Notes: generated by a model from the sequence alone, not told the origin. Counted from the first letter of the stretch, positions 35,455 to 46,692 are shown. The stretch is 64,000 bases of DNA from Torymus aiolomorphi (GCA_036365515.1 CM070874.1:24981862-25045861); one strand, 5' to 3'. Translations and numbers: made by a program.

Positions 35455-35860
35455 GCGGGGAGCGCGCCTGACCGCCCGTCGGTGTCTTTTCAATTTCATT
35501 ACTTTTGAATCCTTCATTTCTCCAACTTGAAACTTTAGGCTTTTGTAACTTAAGACTTAACTGTACATTCGAATGGTGTAATGCATTTTGAAAAAAAAAA
35601 TGGTATACTTTGAGAAAAATGGCTCTGAACATTCAACTTGAATTTTCAATCAGAAGAAACCATTTTGGAGAAAAAACAATAGTACCATTAGAAAGAGGGG
35701 GACAAAATCTATCGATAAATCTACATTGTTTTTTTCCGAGAGAACGAATGAATATAAGCGAGTTGAACAGAGTGCATTTTGCCCGAAAACGGCGCCGCGC
35801 GCGCCCGCTGGTTCGTTTCTGGCGGACGCTCCCATATATCCATTTAGTCTTTTGTGTAAG
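35455..35860 (+). repeat. Terminal-repeat family Z, copy 1 (right end)
   Basis: Shares ACTTTTGAATCCTTCATTTC, AATGCATTTTGAAAAAA, GAGAAAAATGG..TGAAC.TTCAACTTGAATTT and ATAAGCGAGTT with 54420-54730, and in reverse with 53140-53440. It ends in a GCGCGCG-rich stretch. It adjoins Z ORF copy 1 in the same relation as the right TIR adjoins ORF copy 2. Confidence 0.75.
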
Positions 35861-36489
35861 TTGGGAAACGCAGTGGGGTATTGTGCATATTCATGGAATA
35901 AGATATGTGCACTTTCAATATCAATACAGGGTGTGTCAGTTTAATTGACGCACCCGAAAATTTCAAAAACGGCGTCTCCTAGAAAAAAATGATTCAAACA
36001 AAAGTTGTAGGGTACAGAGGAGGCCAAATGATAATGACCTTCACTTTGACCTTGAGGTCAAAGATCAAGGTCATTTGAAGGTCAAATCGATTTTTTGCAT
36101 AGGAACCCCCACTTTTGACCCCGGAAATGGAAAGAGCGGCAAATTTTACGTTCAAATATGACCTTGATCCTAACTTCAAACTCAAAGATCAACATAATGT
36201 AAAGAAGGAAATCAGTCAACGCATTCAAACATTTGGAATACTACACAGCCTCCAAAGAAAATGTTTTGTACAAAAGCTGAGTGTAGGGGGGGGGGGGGCA
36301 ACTGACCATGATATTGATCTTCAGGTCAATATTAAGATGGCCTTGACATAGACGTCAAGATCCAGGAGAAAGATCGAAAAGATCCAAAAAGGACAAAGAC
36401 CGATGCCAGCTTTACCCAGACACAACGACGTAGACGTGATAGGAAAGTATTTCGTTTGAGTGCTCAATTTTTGTAAGCCCCATTGCCTG

Positions 36490-36680
36490 TCACGTTCCGA
36501 GGTGCTTTCTGTTGTTGTGAGTCCCCTCGCCTCTCACGTTCGGGGTGTTTTCTGTTGTGGTGAGTCCCCTCGCCTCTCACGTTTCGAAGTGCTTTCTGTT
36601 GTCGTGAGTCCCCTCGCCTCTCACGTTCCGGGGTGCTTTCTGTTGTTATGAGTCCCCTCACCTCTCACGTTCCGAAGTAA
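36490..36680. repeat. ~44-bp tandem repeat, four units
   Basis: Unit CTCACGTTCCGAGGTGCTTT CTGTTGTTGTGAGTCCCCTCGC (written in two parts), repeated four times downstream of the transposase. The small frames on both strands are artefacts. Confidence 0.88.
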
Positions 36681-36705
36681 TTTACTTTTTCAATATCAAT
36701 CAATG

Positions 36706-37767
36706 TCAACCTCGTAATAGTTGTTCAAAGTTAGCACCATTAGCTTCGAGACATAAGTTGATTCTACTATGAAAATTATCAACAGTCTTCAGCAGTACGT
36801 TTCTTGGAATTGCCGCACAAGCTTCTCTTATTCGATTTTTCATGCCTTCTCTTGTAGTTGGCGCTTCTTCATACACTTTATCTTTTATGAATCCCCAAAA
36901 AAAAAATCAAGCGATGTCATATCAGATGATCGGGCAGGCCAAGAAACTGGACCTGCTCGTCCTATCCATCTTTTCGGATACATATTATTCAAAAAGTCCC
37001 GCACGATTCGTGCATAATGCAACCCTGCAGCATCTAATTGAACGTAGATTCTTTGTCTCGTTGCCAAATCAACATTTTCAAGCATACCAGGTAAGTGCTC
37101 ACTAAGCATCTCTCGAAAGATAGCTCCTGTTACATCTCTATGAAAAAAGTATGAGCAAATTAGATAACCATTCACGATGCCACAGCAGACCACTAGACTC
37201 CAACGGTGTTGGTTATCAACTTGTCGATACCAATGAGGATTAACCTCTGAGTAATAATGGCAATTATGTCTATTAAGTTCGCCGTTATTTTTGAAAGTAG
37301 CTTCATCGCTAAACATTACAAACCTAAAGAAGTCATGATCCTCCTCAATTTTTCGTAAAGCCCAATTACAAAAATTTAAACGCTCTTGATGATCATTGGG
37401 AGTTAAGGTTTGCACTAATACTATGTGATATACGTGGAATTTATTTTTTGATAATTCTTGAAACAGTTTTAAAATGAATGCCTGACTCTCTTGAAATGAT
37501 TCGACAACTTGTGTGCGGATTTAGGTAAATGTAAGCTAAAATTACAAGAGAACGTGTATCATTTTCGTCGTATACACGACTTGGACGTTGTCGACTTAAG
37601 TGGCCATTCTGAGCTCTCAACTTTAGTCTTTGAATGGTTCTGTCATTAGGATGTCGCCGATCTGGATAACGCTCTGCATATCGTCTAGCAGCAGCTCGGT
37701 AACTACCATGACATTCGCCGAAAATTATCAACATATCAACAATTTCAGCTGGTGGGTAGTCTGCCAT
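36706..37767 (-). pseudogene. DDE transposase of the 35.9-kb element, two frameshifts
   Basis: ATG at 37767 gives MADYPPAEIVDMLIIFGECH, the helix-turn-helix N-terminus. The frame breaks at an A-run (about 37445) where RIIKK should run on into KFHVYHIVLVQTLTPND. Catalytic motifs follow: MFSDEATF, VQLDAAGLHYA (usually QQDGAPPHYA; Asp kept, GAPPH altered), RSSDMTSLDFFF. A second break lies in a T-run at about 36902, after which WGFIKDKVYEEAP ... NGANFEQLLRG continues to a stop at 36706. Total about 354 codons, the family's usual size. Confidence 0.85.
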
Positions 37768-38376
37768 AATTTTTGACAAAAAATTTTTGCTAAATTGGAA
37801 ACAAAATGAAAAATTATAATTAAAACTTAAAAACAAATTATTGAACTGTGGACAATAAAGAGCGGGGACTCCACAAAATAATGTATGTCTGTCGTATTAA
37901 CTGAATGCGCAAACTGCTCCTTTAATTTAAATTTTAAGTGCCTTTCACTTGAGATTAAGTTCGCAAGCAGAAATCATACCACCAGTGGTCACCTTAGGTA
38001 AAAGTTGGTTATTGATAATTATTAGAAGTCACTTAAGATGAAAGTTTGTGATTAATGGTTGAATGCGTAGTTTTTGAAATAGATAAATTGATCAATTTAA
38101 ACATTAGAATGACCTTAAATATTAAATTTCAAATTAGGATCAGGGTTATATTTGAACGTAAAATTTGCCGCTCTTTCCATTTCCGGGGTAAAAAGTGGGG
38201 GCTCCAATGCAAAAAATCGATTTGACCTTCAAATGACCTTGATCCTTGACCTCAAGGTCAAAGTGAAGGTCATTATCAGTTGGTCCCCTCCGTACCCTAT
38301 AACTTTTGTTTGAATCATTTTTTTCTAGGAGACGCCGTTTTTGAAATTTTCGTCAATTAAAATGACACACCCTGTA

Positions 38377-39173
38377 TTTACATGCAAGCACTACATACTC
38401 ATCATCTTCTTTCTTCGTTTCTTTTCCGTTTTCATATTTGTACGAAGTTGTTGGATGTGCCGCATCCTCATATACGACTGCGTAATGGTCTTTGTCCACA
38501 TCCCTTTTATAAATTTCTTCATCTTTGCATATATCTCTTTCTTAAATTTTCAGCCATTTCTTTTTTAGTATTAAGAGATTCGTCTGTGTCGCTTGTAGGG
38601 TCATTTTTTATTTTTTTATTGGTTTTTCAAAATTTTTTATAATATTTTTCTAATTCTCTAACAGGGCATTTTTCGTTTGTAAATATTTTGATTGGTGTAA
38701 ATATCGTTTGATCCTCTGCTTGTATGTCTTGATTTATTCATCCATATTTCAACTTCAGTTTTTTTTCTCTTTATTGCTTATTGCCCTCCTCTTTTTTTTT
38801 TAATCATTTATTTCTAGTCTTTGGATTTATTTGTTTTACATTAGGTTTATTTTCACTATTTTTTTTTCGTCGAGTTTTTTTTGTCATAAAGATTCTCTCC
38901 CTGGTATCGCTATGTTCTTTTCTTCTTTAAGTTCAATGTTTTTTTTATTTTAAAAAGATTTACCGCTATAGCGTTGCCGTATCGAGCAATACCGTAGCGC
39001 TTGATATCTGCAGCGAACAAAAGAAAAAAATATGGGATGAGAGAATGCACAATATACTCAATAAATTTTATTGTGTAATAAATATTAATTTTGTTACTGC
39101 ATACTGCTTTCTCAAATACATCTTCTCTAATTTTTCTAAAACTATGAAAGTACAGGGAAGATTTCAATCTTTC
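38377..39173. other. AT-rich, T-run-rich spacer
   Basis: No convincing gene. Reverse frames are Lys/Asn-rich and fragmentary and could be a decayed extension of the protein at 39174-40178. Confidence 0.45.
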
Positions 39174-40178
39174 TCAGCTTTCGCTTTCAGTAATGTTGTC
39201 CATCTTTTGATCTTTTTGTTCATCGACAGTTTCATAATTCATTTGAGCTGAATTACTTTTAATTAGGTCGACAAAATCATGATTTTCTTTTTCTAATCCA
39301 AAAATCATGATGAGTGCTTCAAATGGAATTGTAGCTGTATGAATATCATACGAATGAATTAACGCTGAAATTAAATAACTGGCTATGTATCGATGTATTA
39401 TGTGGTCCTTTTTGTCTGGAAACAAATTCTTAATTTTTTTTCGAACAGTTTTTATTAGGTGAGAGGAGCAAATATGGAGTATTGTTAAATCTTTATTAGT
39501 TGATTTTTTGCCTTCCGCTACATTAAAGATTATATTCATGTAATCATATGAATTAATTTTGTTAAAAGCATAGCATGCTGATTTTAATAATACAAGGCTA
39601 AAATCAGTTTCTACCTTTTTTATGTGCTTGCTCTTTGATATCAACCTGAACTTATCCTCAAAATCACTTAAAACAAAAGTTACAGCTACTTCTGTATGCA
39701 CTGATAATAAAAATTCTAGCAACTAAAGAGGACTACAACCTTCACTTCATGGTAGTGAAAGAACATAATAAAATGGTCATATATTCAGGTGAATATGGCG
39801 GTTGAGCAGCTATAGATTCAGTAGCATCAAATAAAATAATGGGCCAATGTCATGAAAATGAATATATCCCTTTACTTAATCTCCATACAGGACACGGTAA
39901 CTGTAATGTAATTTTTGCATAAACGATACATAATTAGGGTCCAAGTCATTTTTCGTCCTATACTCGCTGTGAACTTTTTGAAGTATAATTTGATCCGCGG
40001 CCTCAATAAAATTTCCTTTTTCTAAAACGTCATCTCGTTTATCATTTAGCATTTTCCATTTTAATACTTCTCGAGAAATCTTCTTCATTTCTTCTCCGAC
40101 TCGATCTCTTTCATATATTCTAATTGGTCTCTGATGAACCTCACCATGCGCGTGGTTAATTTCAGTGAACGGCTCCAC
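39174..40178 (-). pseudogene. Unrecognised protein, decayed (two open pieces)
   Basis: 39876-40178 (100 codons) encodes EVHQRPIRIYERDRVGEEMK and LHYSYRVLYGD. 39174-39722 (182 codons) encodes TNKDLTILHICSSHLIKTVR, LFPDKKDHIIHRYIASYLIS and an acidic Lys/Asp/Glu/Ser-rich tail. Between them (39723-39875) the frame is broken, though VVKEHNKMVIYSG-like coding can be read. The ICSSHLIK stretch resembles mobile-element proteins of insects with a cysteine/histidine motif before a helical C-terminus, but I cannot name the family. No TIRs identified. Confidence 0.4.
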
Positions 40179-40179
40179 T

Positions 40180-41150
40180 CACTGCGTCGCCGCGGCGCGG
40201 CAGCACCACGTGGTGTCTCAGCGGAAAAGCTGAGACGCTACACTGACTACTCAAGTTATACGTGATATGTCGGTCTCTCTCGCTCTCTCACATGCAAATG
40301 TGAGAGAGTGATTGATTTGATTATCGCGGTAACTGGGTCGAGGCCGAGAAGAAGGAAGTGGTTCAAGGCCTCGCTCTCTCTGCATCTAGCTCGCTACGAG
40401 GTAACACCGGTCGGCAACTACACTGCAATTCTCCATCGGATTGTCTCAGCATTCTCATCGGCTCTACCCAACTGTTTCACTGGCTCTTCTCATCTCTGGC
40501 TCTTCTCATCTCTGACTCTACTCATCACTGGTTCGACTCATCAAGGAAAACTAATCTCCTTGCTTTGGCTACTGCATCGCTGGAGCAACTCACTGTTGCA
40601 GTTTATCTGGAGCACTCGTGCAAGGTAACCTCAAAAATTACACAGCGACTAAGCACGTGCGCGGACACAGACAAACTCATTACACTCTTGCCTGGCGGAA
40701 TTCTCACACACACGATTGGATCAATAATTACCTAATCGTGTGCGTTCAATTATGGGTCACAATTAAATCAATAATTTTGAATTGTGTACTCAACCAGCAG
40801 CACCTTCTACCATCAGCAGCGAGTTGCGGCAGAGTCAAGGCAAGCGTTTCACTCACTCATTTGGAATTAGCAAGACTCATTAGCATCACTCATTGACTAT
40901 ATATCATTTAACGGATATACTCAAATTTAGCCAAACTCATTGTGCGACACAGGTTAGTCATCTCTAGTAAGAGATTGCAACTACATTCGTCTAAGTACTT
41001 ATTACTCAATTGTAACTGCGTACACACTACTTGTTAAGATTCACTCATTTATATCATTCGAACAAAAACCATTTCAACTCAGATTATTACTTGAATGCGA
41101 ATCTTTAGAATTAATGTAATTTAAACTGTACATGAATTAATGTTAACTAT
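40180..41150. other. Second GC-elevated, hairpin-rich island
   Basis: Contains the palindrome CACCACGTGGTG (40204-40215), a 12-bp stem with two wobble pairs (40211-40240), an 11-bp perfect stem with a GCAA loop (40283-40308), CGAGGCC/GGCCTCG (40339-40373) and CACACGATT/AATCGTGTG (about 40708-40741). Partial direct repeats of GGCTCTTCTCATCTCT lie near 40483-40515. The three overlapping plus-strand frames (40308-40896) match nothing I know. Confidence 0.5.
40283..40308. repeat. Hairpin, 11-bp stem with GNRA-type loop
   Basis: CTCTCTCACAT pairs perfectly with ATGTGAGAGAG around GCAA. Confidence 0.9.
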
Positions 41151-41402
41151 TGTTAATTATTATTAGATTTATCATTAAAAATATTACTTATGTCGACTGC
41201 AATTTAATATCAACTGATAAGAATTTTTCCATCGGTCTTACAGTCTTACAAATTAAATTAAAATAATTAATATTTATGGCAGTCAGATTGCCCTTGTTTA
41301 TAATCACTCCCGCAGAATCTGAAATAAAAACTTAATTAAAATCTGGAAAAAACTTTGTTAGCAAAGGACGATCTGACTGCCTACCACCACCACATTGTCC
41401 GA

Positions 41403-41432
41403 CGTTTCGAGCCTGCTCCGGCTCCTCCTCAG
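41403..41432 (-). ncRNA. Hammerhead-like motif, PLE A2 left end
   Basis: Minus strand: CTGAGGA, extra G, GAGCC/GGCTC stem II with loop GGAGCA, GAAACG. Core boxes intact. Confidence 0.62.
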
Positions 41433-41544
41433 GGACTGAAATAAAACCCGCGATACACCTCCTTATATACCATGCACCCATACCCCCTTCTTTTCTCTTA
41501 CCCCACCACCCTCCACATTCCCCTCTCCAACTTGCCATTCTCAC

Positions 41545-43370
41545 TTAAATTAATAAAGAATGATAAATGTTATCTAATTTACTTGACTCTATCATTAAAT
41601 TTACATTATTCCGATTTCTTAGAATGTGAATACTTTCAAGGCTTTCCCTCTTATATTTATTCTTAATCCCCTGTTCCAAAATATCCACACTCCCAAAATC
41701 GAAAGAATGCAAACTATTTAAACAATGTTCTTTCAAACCCGATGTACAACTTGAGCTGCGTAAACTATATTGATGTTCATATATTCTCTTTTTCAAATAT
41801 CTACCCGTTTGACCAATATAACAACCATTACAATCCCTACAATTAATTTTATAAACAACTCCCGATTTCAAACATTTATCATCCTTGTCTTTACAATTAC
41901 TAAATAACCTTTCTAAATTATTATCATTTCTAAAGAAAACTTGAATATTATGTTTACTAAAAACCCTTCTAATCCTTTCCGACAAACCTCTAACATATGG
42001 TAAACTAAAATATGCATTCTTTCCATTTCTATTCCTTGTTTGATTATCTACCCGCTGCTTCAATCCACCATTATAAATTTCCCACACTCTCTCATCAATC
42101 ATTTTATCAATAAATTTTACGGGATAACTATTTTTAATAAATGTTTCTCCAACTAAATTTAAATTCTTTTTCCTAAAATCTTTATGTGACAATTTAATCG
42201 CTCTGTCAATGACACCTTTGATCGCACCTGTCTTGTTTCCGAATTGGTGGTGAGAATCAAAATTTAAAAATCTACCTGACCATGTAGGTTTTCTATACCA
42301 ATCTAATTTCACTCTATTATTATTACCTCTAATGACTCTAATATCTAAAAAACTCAATTGATAATCTTTCTCAACTTCTTTTGAGAATTTAATTCTATCA
42401 TGGATAGAATTAAACACATCCACCATTTCATCCACAAAACATTCTGGTACAACTGCAAAAATGTCATCAACATATCTTTTAAAAATAATTGGCTGAAAAA
42501 CCAACTTAGACAAAGCAATACTTTCCAATTTTTCCATTACTAAATTGGCTATAACAGGTGACAAAGGTGATCCCATTGGACAACCATATCTTTGTTCATA
42601 TAGACTATTATCAAAAGAAAAAATTGTGTTTTTAAAAACCAAATTAAGTGCCTTTATAAATTCATCTTTTGTTAAACTAGTATGTACTTTAATTTCAGAC
42701 CATTTATCTTGTATAATATCATTCAACAACTCTAAAGGTATATTTGTAAACAAAGATACTACATCCAATGAAACCATCCTATGATCATTCGGAATAATAA
42801 TATCTTTCATTATACCATAAAAACTCCAACTATCTTTAATATATGAATTTGTTTACCCACTATCTTGAACAATATATTAGACAAAAATCTAGCAAGTCTA
42901 TACGTCGGAAAATTTATCGATGATATTATTATTCTATATGTCAACTGTTCTTTGTGAATCTTAGGAAGCCCATAACATTTAGCTACAGTGCCATTTTCAC
43001 ATTTTAAATATTTAAACATACTATCTTTAATATAAGCTTTTGTTTTCCAATGCATCAATAATTCTTTCAATTTATCTTGTGGTCTATTGATATGTGGATT
43101 CCTAATTTTCACATAAGTGGTATCATCCTCCAACATAAGTTGAATTTTATTAATATAATCCCTTTTATCTGAAACTACAGTTACATTTCCTTTATCTGCT
43201 TTTTGGAAGATCATATTCGGATTCTCTCTCAAGAATTTCTTCGTTATTTTTAATTCATGGAATAAATTACTGTTCAAATAATTATCAAATCTATGTTCTC
43301 TTTTAAAATTATCAACAACTTTAACTAAACTCTCACAAAGAACAGTTGACATATAGAATAATAATATCAT
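41545..43370 (-). pseudogene. PLE A2 left copy: RT + GIY-YIG, one frameshift
   Basis: The longer of the two copies. From the junction: ADKGNVTVVSDKRDYINKI (conserved PLE N-terminal RT motif), KCYGLPKIHK, YRIIISSINFPTYRLARFLS, then a 1-nt loss near 42853 (GGGTAAACAA versus GGGTAAAACAA in the right copy). It continues in the next frame with SLDVVSLFTNIP, GCPMGSPLSP, KRYVDDIF (catalytic), KLDWYRKPTWSG, and GIY-YIG motifs VVYKINC and CYIGQTGRYLKKR, ending ...YHSLLI at 41545. The first ~12 residues of the open frame (from 43370) belong to the complement of the right copy. Confidence 0.88.
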
Positions 43371-44746
43371 CGATAAATTTTCCGACGTATAGACTTGCTA
43401 GATTTTTGTCTAATATATTGTTCAAGATAGTGGGTAAAACAAATTCATATATTAAAGATAGTTGGAGTTTTTATGGTATAATGAAAGATATTATTATTCC
43501 GAATGATCATAGGATGGTTTCATTGGATGTAGTATCTTTGTTTACAAATATACCTTTAGAGTTGTTGAATGATATTATACAAGATAAATGGTCTGAAATT
43601 AAAGTACATACTAGTTTAACAAAAGATGAATTTATAAAGGCACTTAATTTGGTTTTTAAAAACACAATTTTTTCATTTGATAATAGTCTATATGAACAAA
43701 GATATGGTTGTCCAATGGGATCACCTTTGTCACCTGTTATAGCCAATTTAGTAATGGAAAAATTGGAAAGTATTGCTTTGTCTAAGTTGGTTTTTCAGCC
43801 AATTATTTTTAAAAGATATGTTGATGACATTTTTGCAGTTGTACCAGAATGTTTTGTGGATGAAATGGTGGATGTGTTTAATTCTATCCATAATAGAATT
43901 AAATTCACAAAAGAAGTTGAGAAAGATTATCAATTGAGTTTTTTAGATATTAGAGTCATTAGAGGTAATAATAATAGAGTGAAATTAGATTGGTATAGAA
44001 AACCTACATGGTCAGGTAGATTTTTAAATTTTGATTCTCACCACCAATTCGGAAACAAGACAGGTGCGATCAAAGGTGTCATTGACAGAGCGATTAAATT
44101 GTCACATAAAGATTTTAGGAAAAAGAATTTAAATTTAGTTAGAGAAACATTTATTAAAAATAGTTATCCCGTAAAATTTATTGATAAAATGATTGATGAG
44201 AGAGTGTGGGAAATTTATAATGGTGGATTGAAGCAGCGGGCAGATAATCAAACAAGGAATAGAAATGGAAAGAATGCATATTTTAGTTTACCATATGTTA
44301 GAGGTTTGTCGGAAAGGATTAGAAGGGTTTTTAGTAAACATAATATTCAAGTTTTCTTTAGAAATGATAATAATTTAGAAAGGTTATTTAGTAATTGTAA
44401 AGACAAGGATGATAAATGTTTGAAATCGGGAGTTGTTTATAAAATTAATTGTAGGGATTGTAATGGTTGTTATATTGGTCAAACGGGTAGATATTTGAAA
44501 AAGAGAATATATGAACATCAATATAGTTTACGCAGCTCAAGTTGTACATCGGGTTTGAAAGAACATTGTTTAAATAGTTTGCATTCTTTCGATTTTGGGA
44601 GTGTGGATATTTTGGAACAGGGGATTAAGAATAAATATAAGAGGGAAAGCCTTGAAAGTATTCACATTCTAAGAAATCGGAATAATGTAAATTTAATGAT
44701 AGAGTCAAGTAAATTAGATAACATTTATCATTCTTTATTAATTTAA
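43346..44746 (+). CDS. PLE A2 right copy: reverse transcriptase + GIY-YIG, 466-codon open frame
   Basis: No internal stop. Residues 60-70 DVVSLFTNIP, 118-130 GCPMGSPLSP, 157-162 the catalytic RYVDDI, 216-224 DWYRKPTWS, 362-369 GVVYKIN and 375-387 CYIGQTGRYLKKR of the GIY-YIG endonuclease, preceded by CKDKDDKC. The frame opens at a TTG because the copy is 5'-truncated at the inversion junction; the native N-terminus (ADKG motif, CYGLPKIHK) is missing. The RT would be incomplete, but conservation of the rest indicates recent activity of the family. PLE proteins act in target-primed reverse transcription. Confidence 0.9.
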   Translation: MTYRIIISSINFPTYRLARFLSNILFKIVGKTNSYIKDSWSFYGIMKDIIIPNDHRMVSLDVVSLFTNIPLELLNDIIQDKWSEIKVHTSLTKDEFIKALNLVFKNTIFSFDNSLYEQRYGCPMGSPLSPVIANLVMEKLESIALSKLVFQPIIFKRYVDDIFAVVPECFVDEMVDVFNSIHNRIKFTKEVEKDYQLSFLDIRVIRGNNNRVKLDWYRKPTWSGRFLNFDSHHQFGNKTGAIKGVIDRAIKLSHKDFRKKNLNLVRETFIKNSYPVKFIDKMIDERVWEIYNGGLKQRADNQTRNRNGKNAYFSLPYVRGLSERIRRVFSKHNIQVFFRNDNNLERLFSNCKDKDDKCLKSGVVYKINCRDCNGCYIGQTGRYLKKRIYEHQYSLRSSSCTSGLKEHCLNSLHSFDFGSVDILEQGIKNKYKRESLESIHILRNRNNVNLMIESSKLDNIYHSLLI

Positions 44747-44858
44747 GTGACAATGGCAAGTTGGAGAGGGGAATGTGGAGGGTGGTGGGGTAAGAGAAAA
44801 GAAGGGGGTATGGGTGCATGGTATATAAGGAGGTGTATCGCGGGTTTTATTTCAGTCC

Positions 44859-44888
44859 CTGAGGAGGAGCCGGAGCAGGCTCGAAACG
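44859..44888 (+). ncRNA. Hammerhead-like motif, PLE A2 right end
   Basis: Identical in sequence to the complement of 41403-41432. It lies about 110 bp downstream of the stop codon, consistent with the terminal position of hammerheads reported in PLEs. Confidence 0.63.
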
Positions 44889-45246
44889 TCGGACAATGTG
44901 GTGGTGGTGGGCAGTCAGATCGTTCTTTGCTAACAAAGTTTTTTCCAGATTTTAATTAAGTTTTTATTTCAGATTCTGCGGGAGTGATTATAAACAAGGG
45001 CAATCTGACTGCCATAAATATTAATTATTTTAATTTAATTTGTAAGACTGTAAGACCGATGGAAAAATTCTTATCAGTTGAAATTATTATTAGAACTTAA
45101 AAGAATGTATTTTTATAAACCAGAATGTAATTTTGATGTGACTTTGAACTTATATAATATATTTAAAGTTTAACTTATTTATGTGTGTGACCAAATTTAT
45201 TTCAACACCCACAGCATGTGCTCATATGAATATAATTATGGCTTTC

Positions 45247-45672
45247 TCAAACACATATCGTTTCATCATGTTTATATTTATGCCAAAAAAAAGTTAAAAT
45301 ACAGTAAGGATAGTCGTTTTCAAAGTAATTATTGAAGCTATCAGTCCATGTATTTTTTAAGTGTTGGTTAGGAACCCAATATTTTTTCCAAAAAGTTTGT
45401 GGAAGAATAAATGGAGGACCTTTAATAGTCCATTTATTTGTGTCGTAGGGAAATCTAATAGAAGCATTACCATTGTTCAGATTATTTGAAGAAAATTCAG
45501 TGTTAGCTATTTGACCATTGTTAATAATCTATAAATCACTATTAGAAAAGGATATTTGAATAGCATCTTGATAAACTGAACTATACTGAACGTTAATACT
45601 TGAACGCTGATCAGAGGAATACTGATCTCCATGAAAGTCATCTGAAAAATATTGTTTTTCAATAATAACCAT
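45247..45672 (-). pseudogene. Unrecognised coding fragment, one nonsense codon
   Basis: ATG at 45672 on the minus strand opens 142 codons with a single TAG about one third in (after SFSNSDL). Residues look protein-like: YSSDQRSSINVQYSSVYQDA, then IRFPYDTNKWTIKGPPFILP, QTFWKKYWVPNQHLKNTW, ENDYPYCIL. No family recognised. It lies directly beyond PLE A2 and before the 177-bp array. Confidence 0.45.
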
Positions 45673-45874
45673 TTCACTTTTTATAACTGAGTACGTTTAA
45701 TACTAAAATCATCAGCCATTTCAAAATTGTCAATGATTTGTTGTGTTTGAAGTTCTCAACGTTCATCGTGAACGAATTTCGAAAATTTCCAAATTCGGTT
45801 ATTTTGATATTATCTCCTAGAGATATGCGAAAACATGTACAAACAATAATATAAGTTATTTCCAAATTGATTAT

Positions 45875-46496
45875 TCCCCCAAATCATCCCTAGAACCACC
45901 CCGACTAGACAATACATGGCAATAAAAATTTATACCATCAGAGTTTTTGAAATTCAGACACATTTTATGGCTGATATTTCTTCCAGACATTACCATAGCC
46001 TTGTAAAAAAATTGGCGATATGAAATCCGATCCCGATCATTACCATTCAGGGGTGTAAAGGGGCCAATATAGCGAAAAATAGACGAAAATATCGATAAAA
46101 TATCACCACTCGGGAGTTTATTAGTTTCAGACAAATTTTATGGCTAATATTTCTTCCAGATGTTGCCATAGCCTTGTAAAATATTGGCGATATGAAATTC
46201 GATCCGGATCATTTCCATTCGGGGGTGTAAAGGGGCTAATATAGCGCAAAATACACGAAAATATCGATAAAACATCACCACTCGGGAGTTTATTAGTTTC
46301 AGACAAATTTTATAGCGGATATTTCGTCCAGATGTTGCTATATATATATATATATATATATATAGCCTTGTACTGTAATAAAATTTGCGATATGAAATTC
46401 GATCCGGATCATTTCCATTCGGGGGTGTAAAGGGACTACTATAACCAAAAATACACGAAAATATCGATAAAAAATTCACTACTCGGGAGTTTATTA
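45875..46496. repeat. ~177-bp tandem array, left part
   Basis: Units carry TTTTATGGC.ATATTTCTTCCA, GGCGATATGAAATTCGATCC, CATTCGGGGGTGTAAAGGGG and CACTCGGGAGTTTATTAG. The array stops inside a unit at TA (46495-46496), where a mariner is inserted, and resumes at 50014. A short TA run lies at about 46339-46362. Confidence 0.9.
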
Positions 46497-46692
46497 TTTG
46501 GTGTTGGAATTAATTCGTAGCGTTTTACAAGAGATGGTACAAGTAGTACACTATTTTATGCGTATATATTTATATTGTATACGTTGTTACCTACAGTAAT
46601 GTATACATCGTAAACAGCTATCATAGGACACCATTTGCTGTATATAACCTTTTTTCAAATCATAAATAACAACACCTTATAATTTATTGAAT

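Larger units (their letters stand above)
35927..38374. mobile_element. Second DUF4817-type transposon
   Basis: TIRs start CAGGGTGTGTCA and share TTTCAAAAACGGCGTCTCCT and AAAAAAATGATTCAAACAAA, about 80-90 bp, flanked by TA on both sides (35925-35926, 38375-38376). Subterminal DNA contains the AGGTCA-dense block also found in the 19-kb element (CAAGGTCATTTGAAGGTCAA). It encodes one minus-strand transposase with two frameshifts. Confidence 0.87.
41155..45094. mobile_element. Penelope-like element copy A2, head-to-head palindrome, best preserved
   Basis: Exact 13-bp target duplications AATTATTATTAGA at 41155-41167 and 45082-45094. The left copy reads minus (41168 to about 43335), the right copy plus (about 43335 to 45081). 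Both are 5'-truncated, at different points, and joined head to head. The junction is near CACAAAGAACAG. The left end carries an extra ~40-nt tail with ACTTATGTCGACTGCAATTT, absent from the right. The arms are nearly identical, suggesting a recent event. Confidence 0.92.

Noticed and set aside
41332..41544. Short Gly/Trp-rich frames at PLE A ends (also 1016-1293 and 44747-44959)
   Set aside because: They are readings of the terminal non-coding arm that includes the hammerhead motif and appear at every family A end.
43507..43746. 79-codon frame opposite the PLE RT (also 42545-42784)
   Set aside because: Antisense shadow of the RT region.
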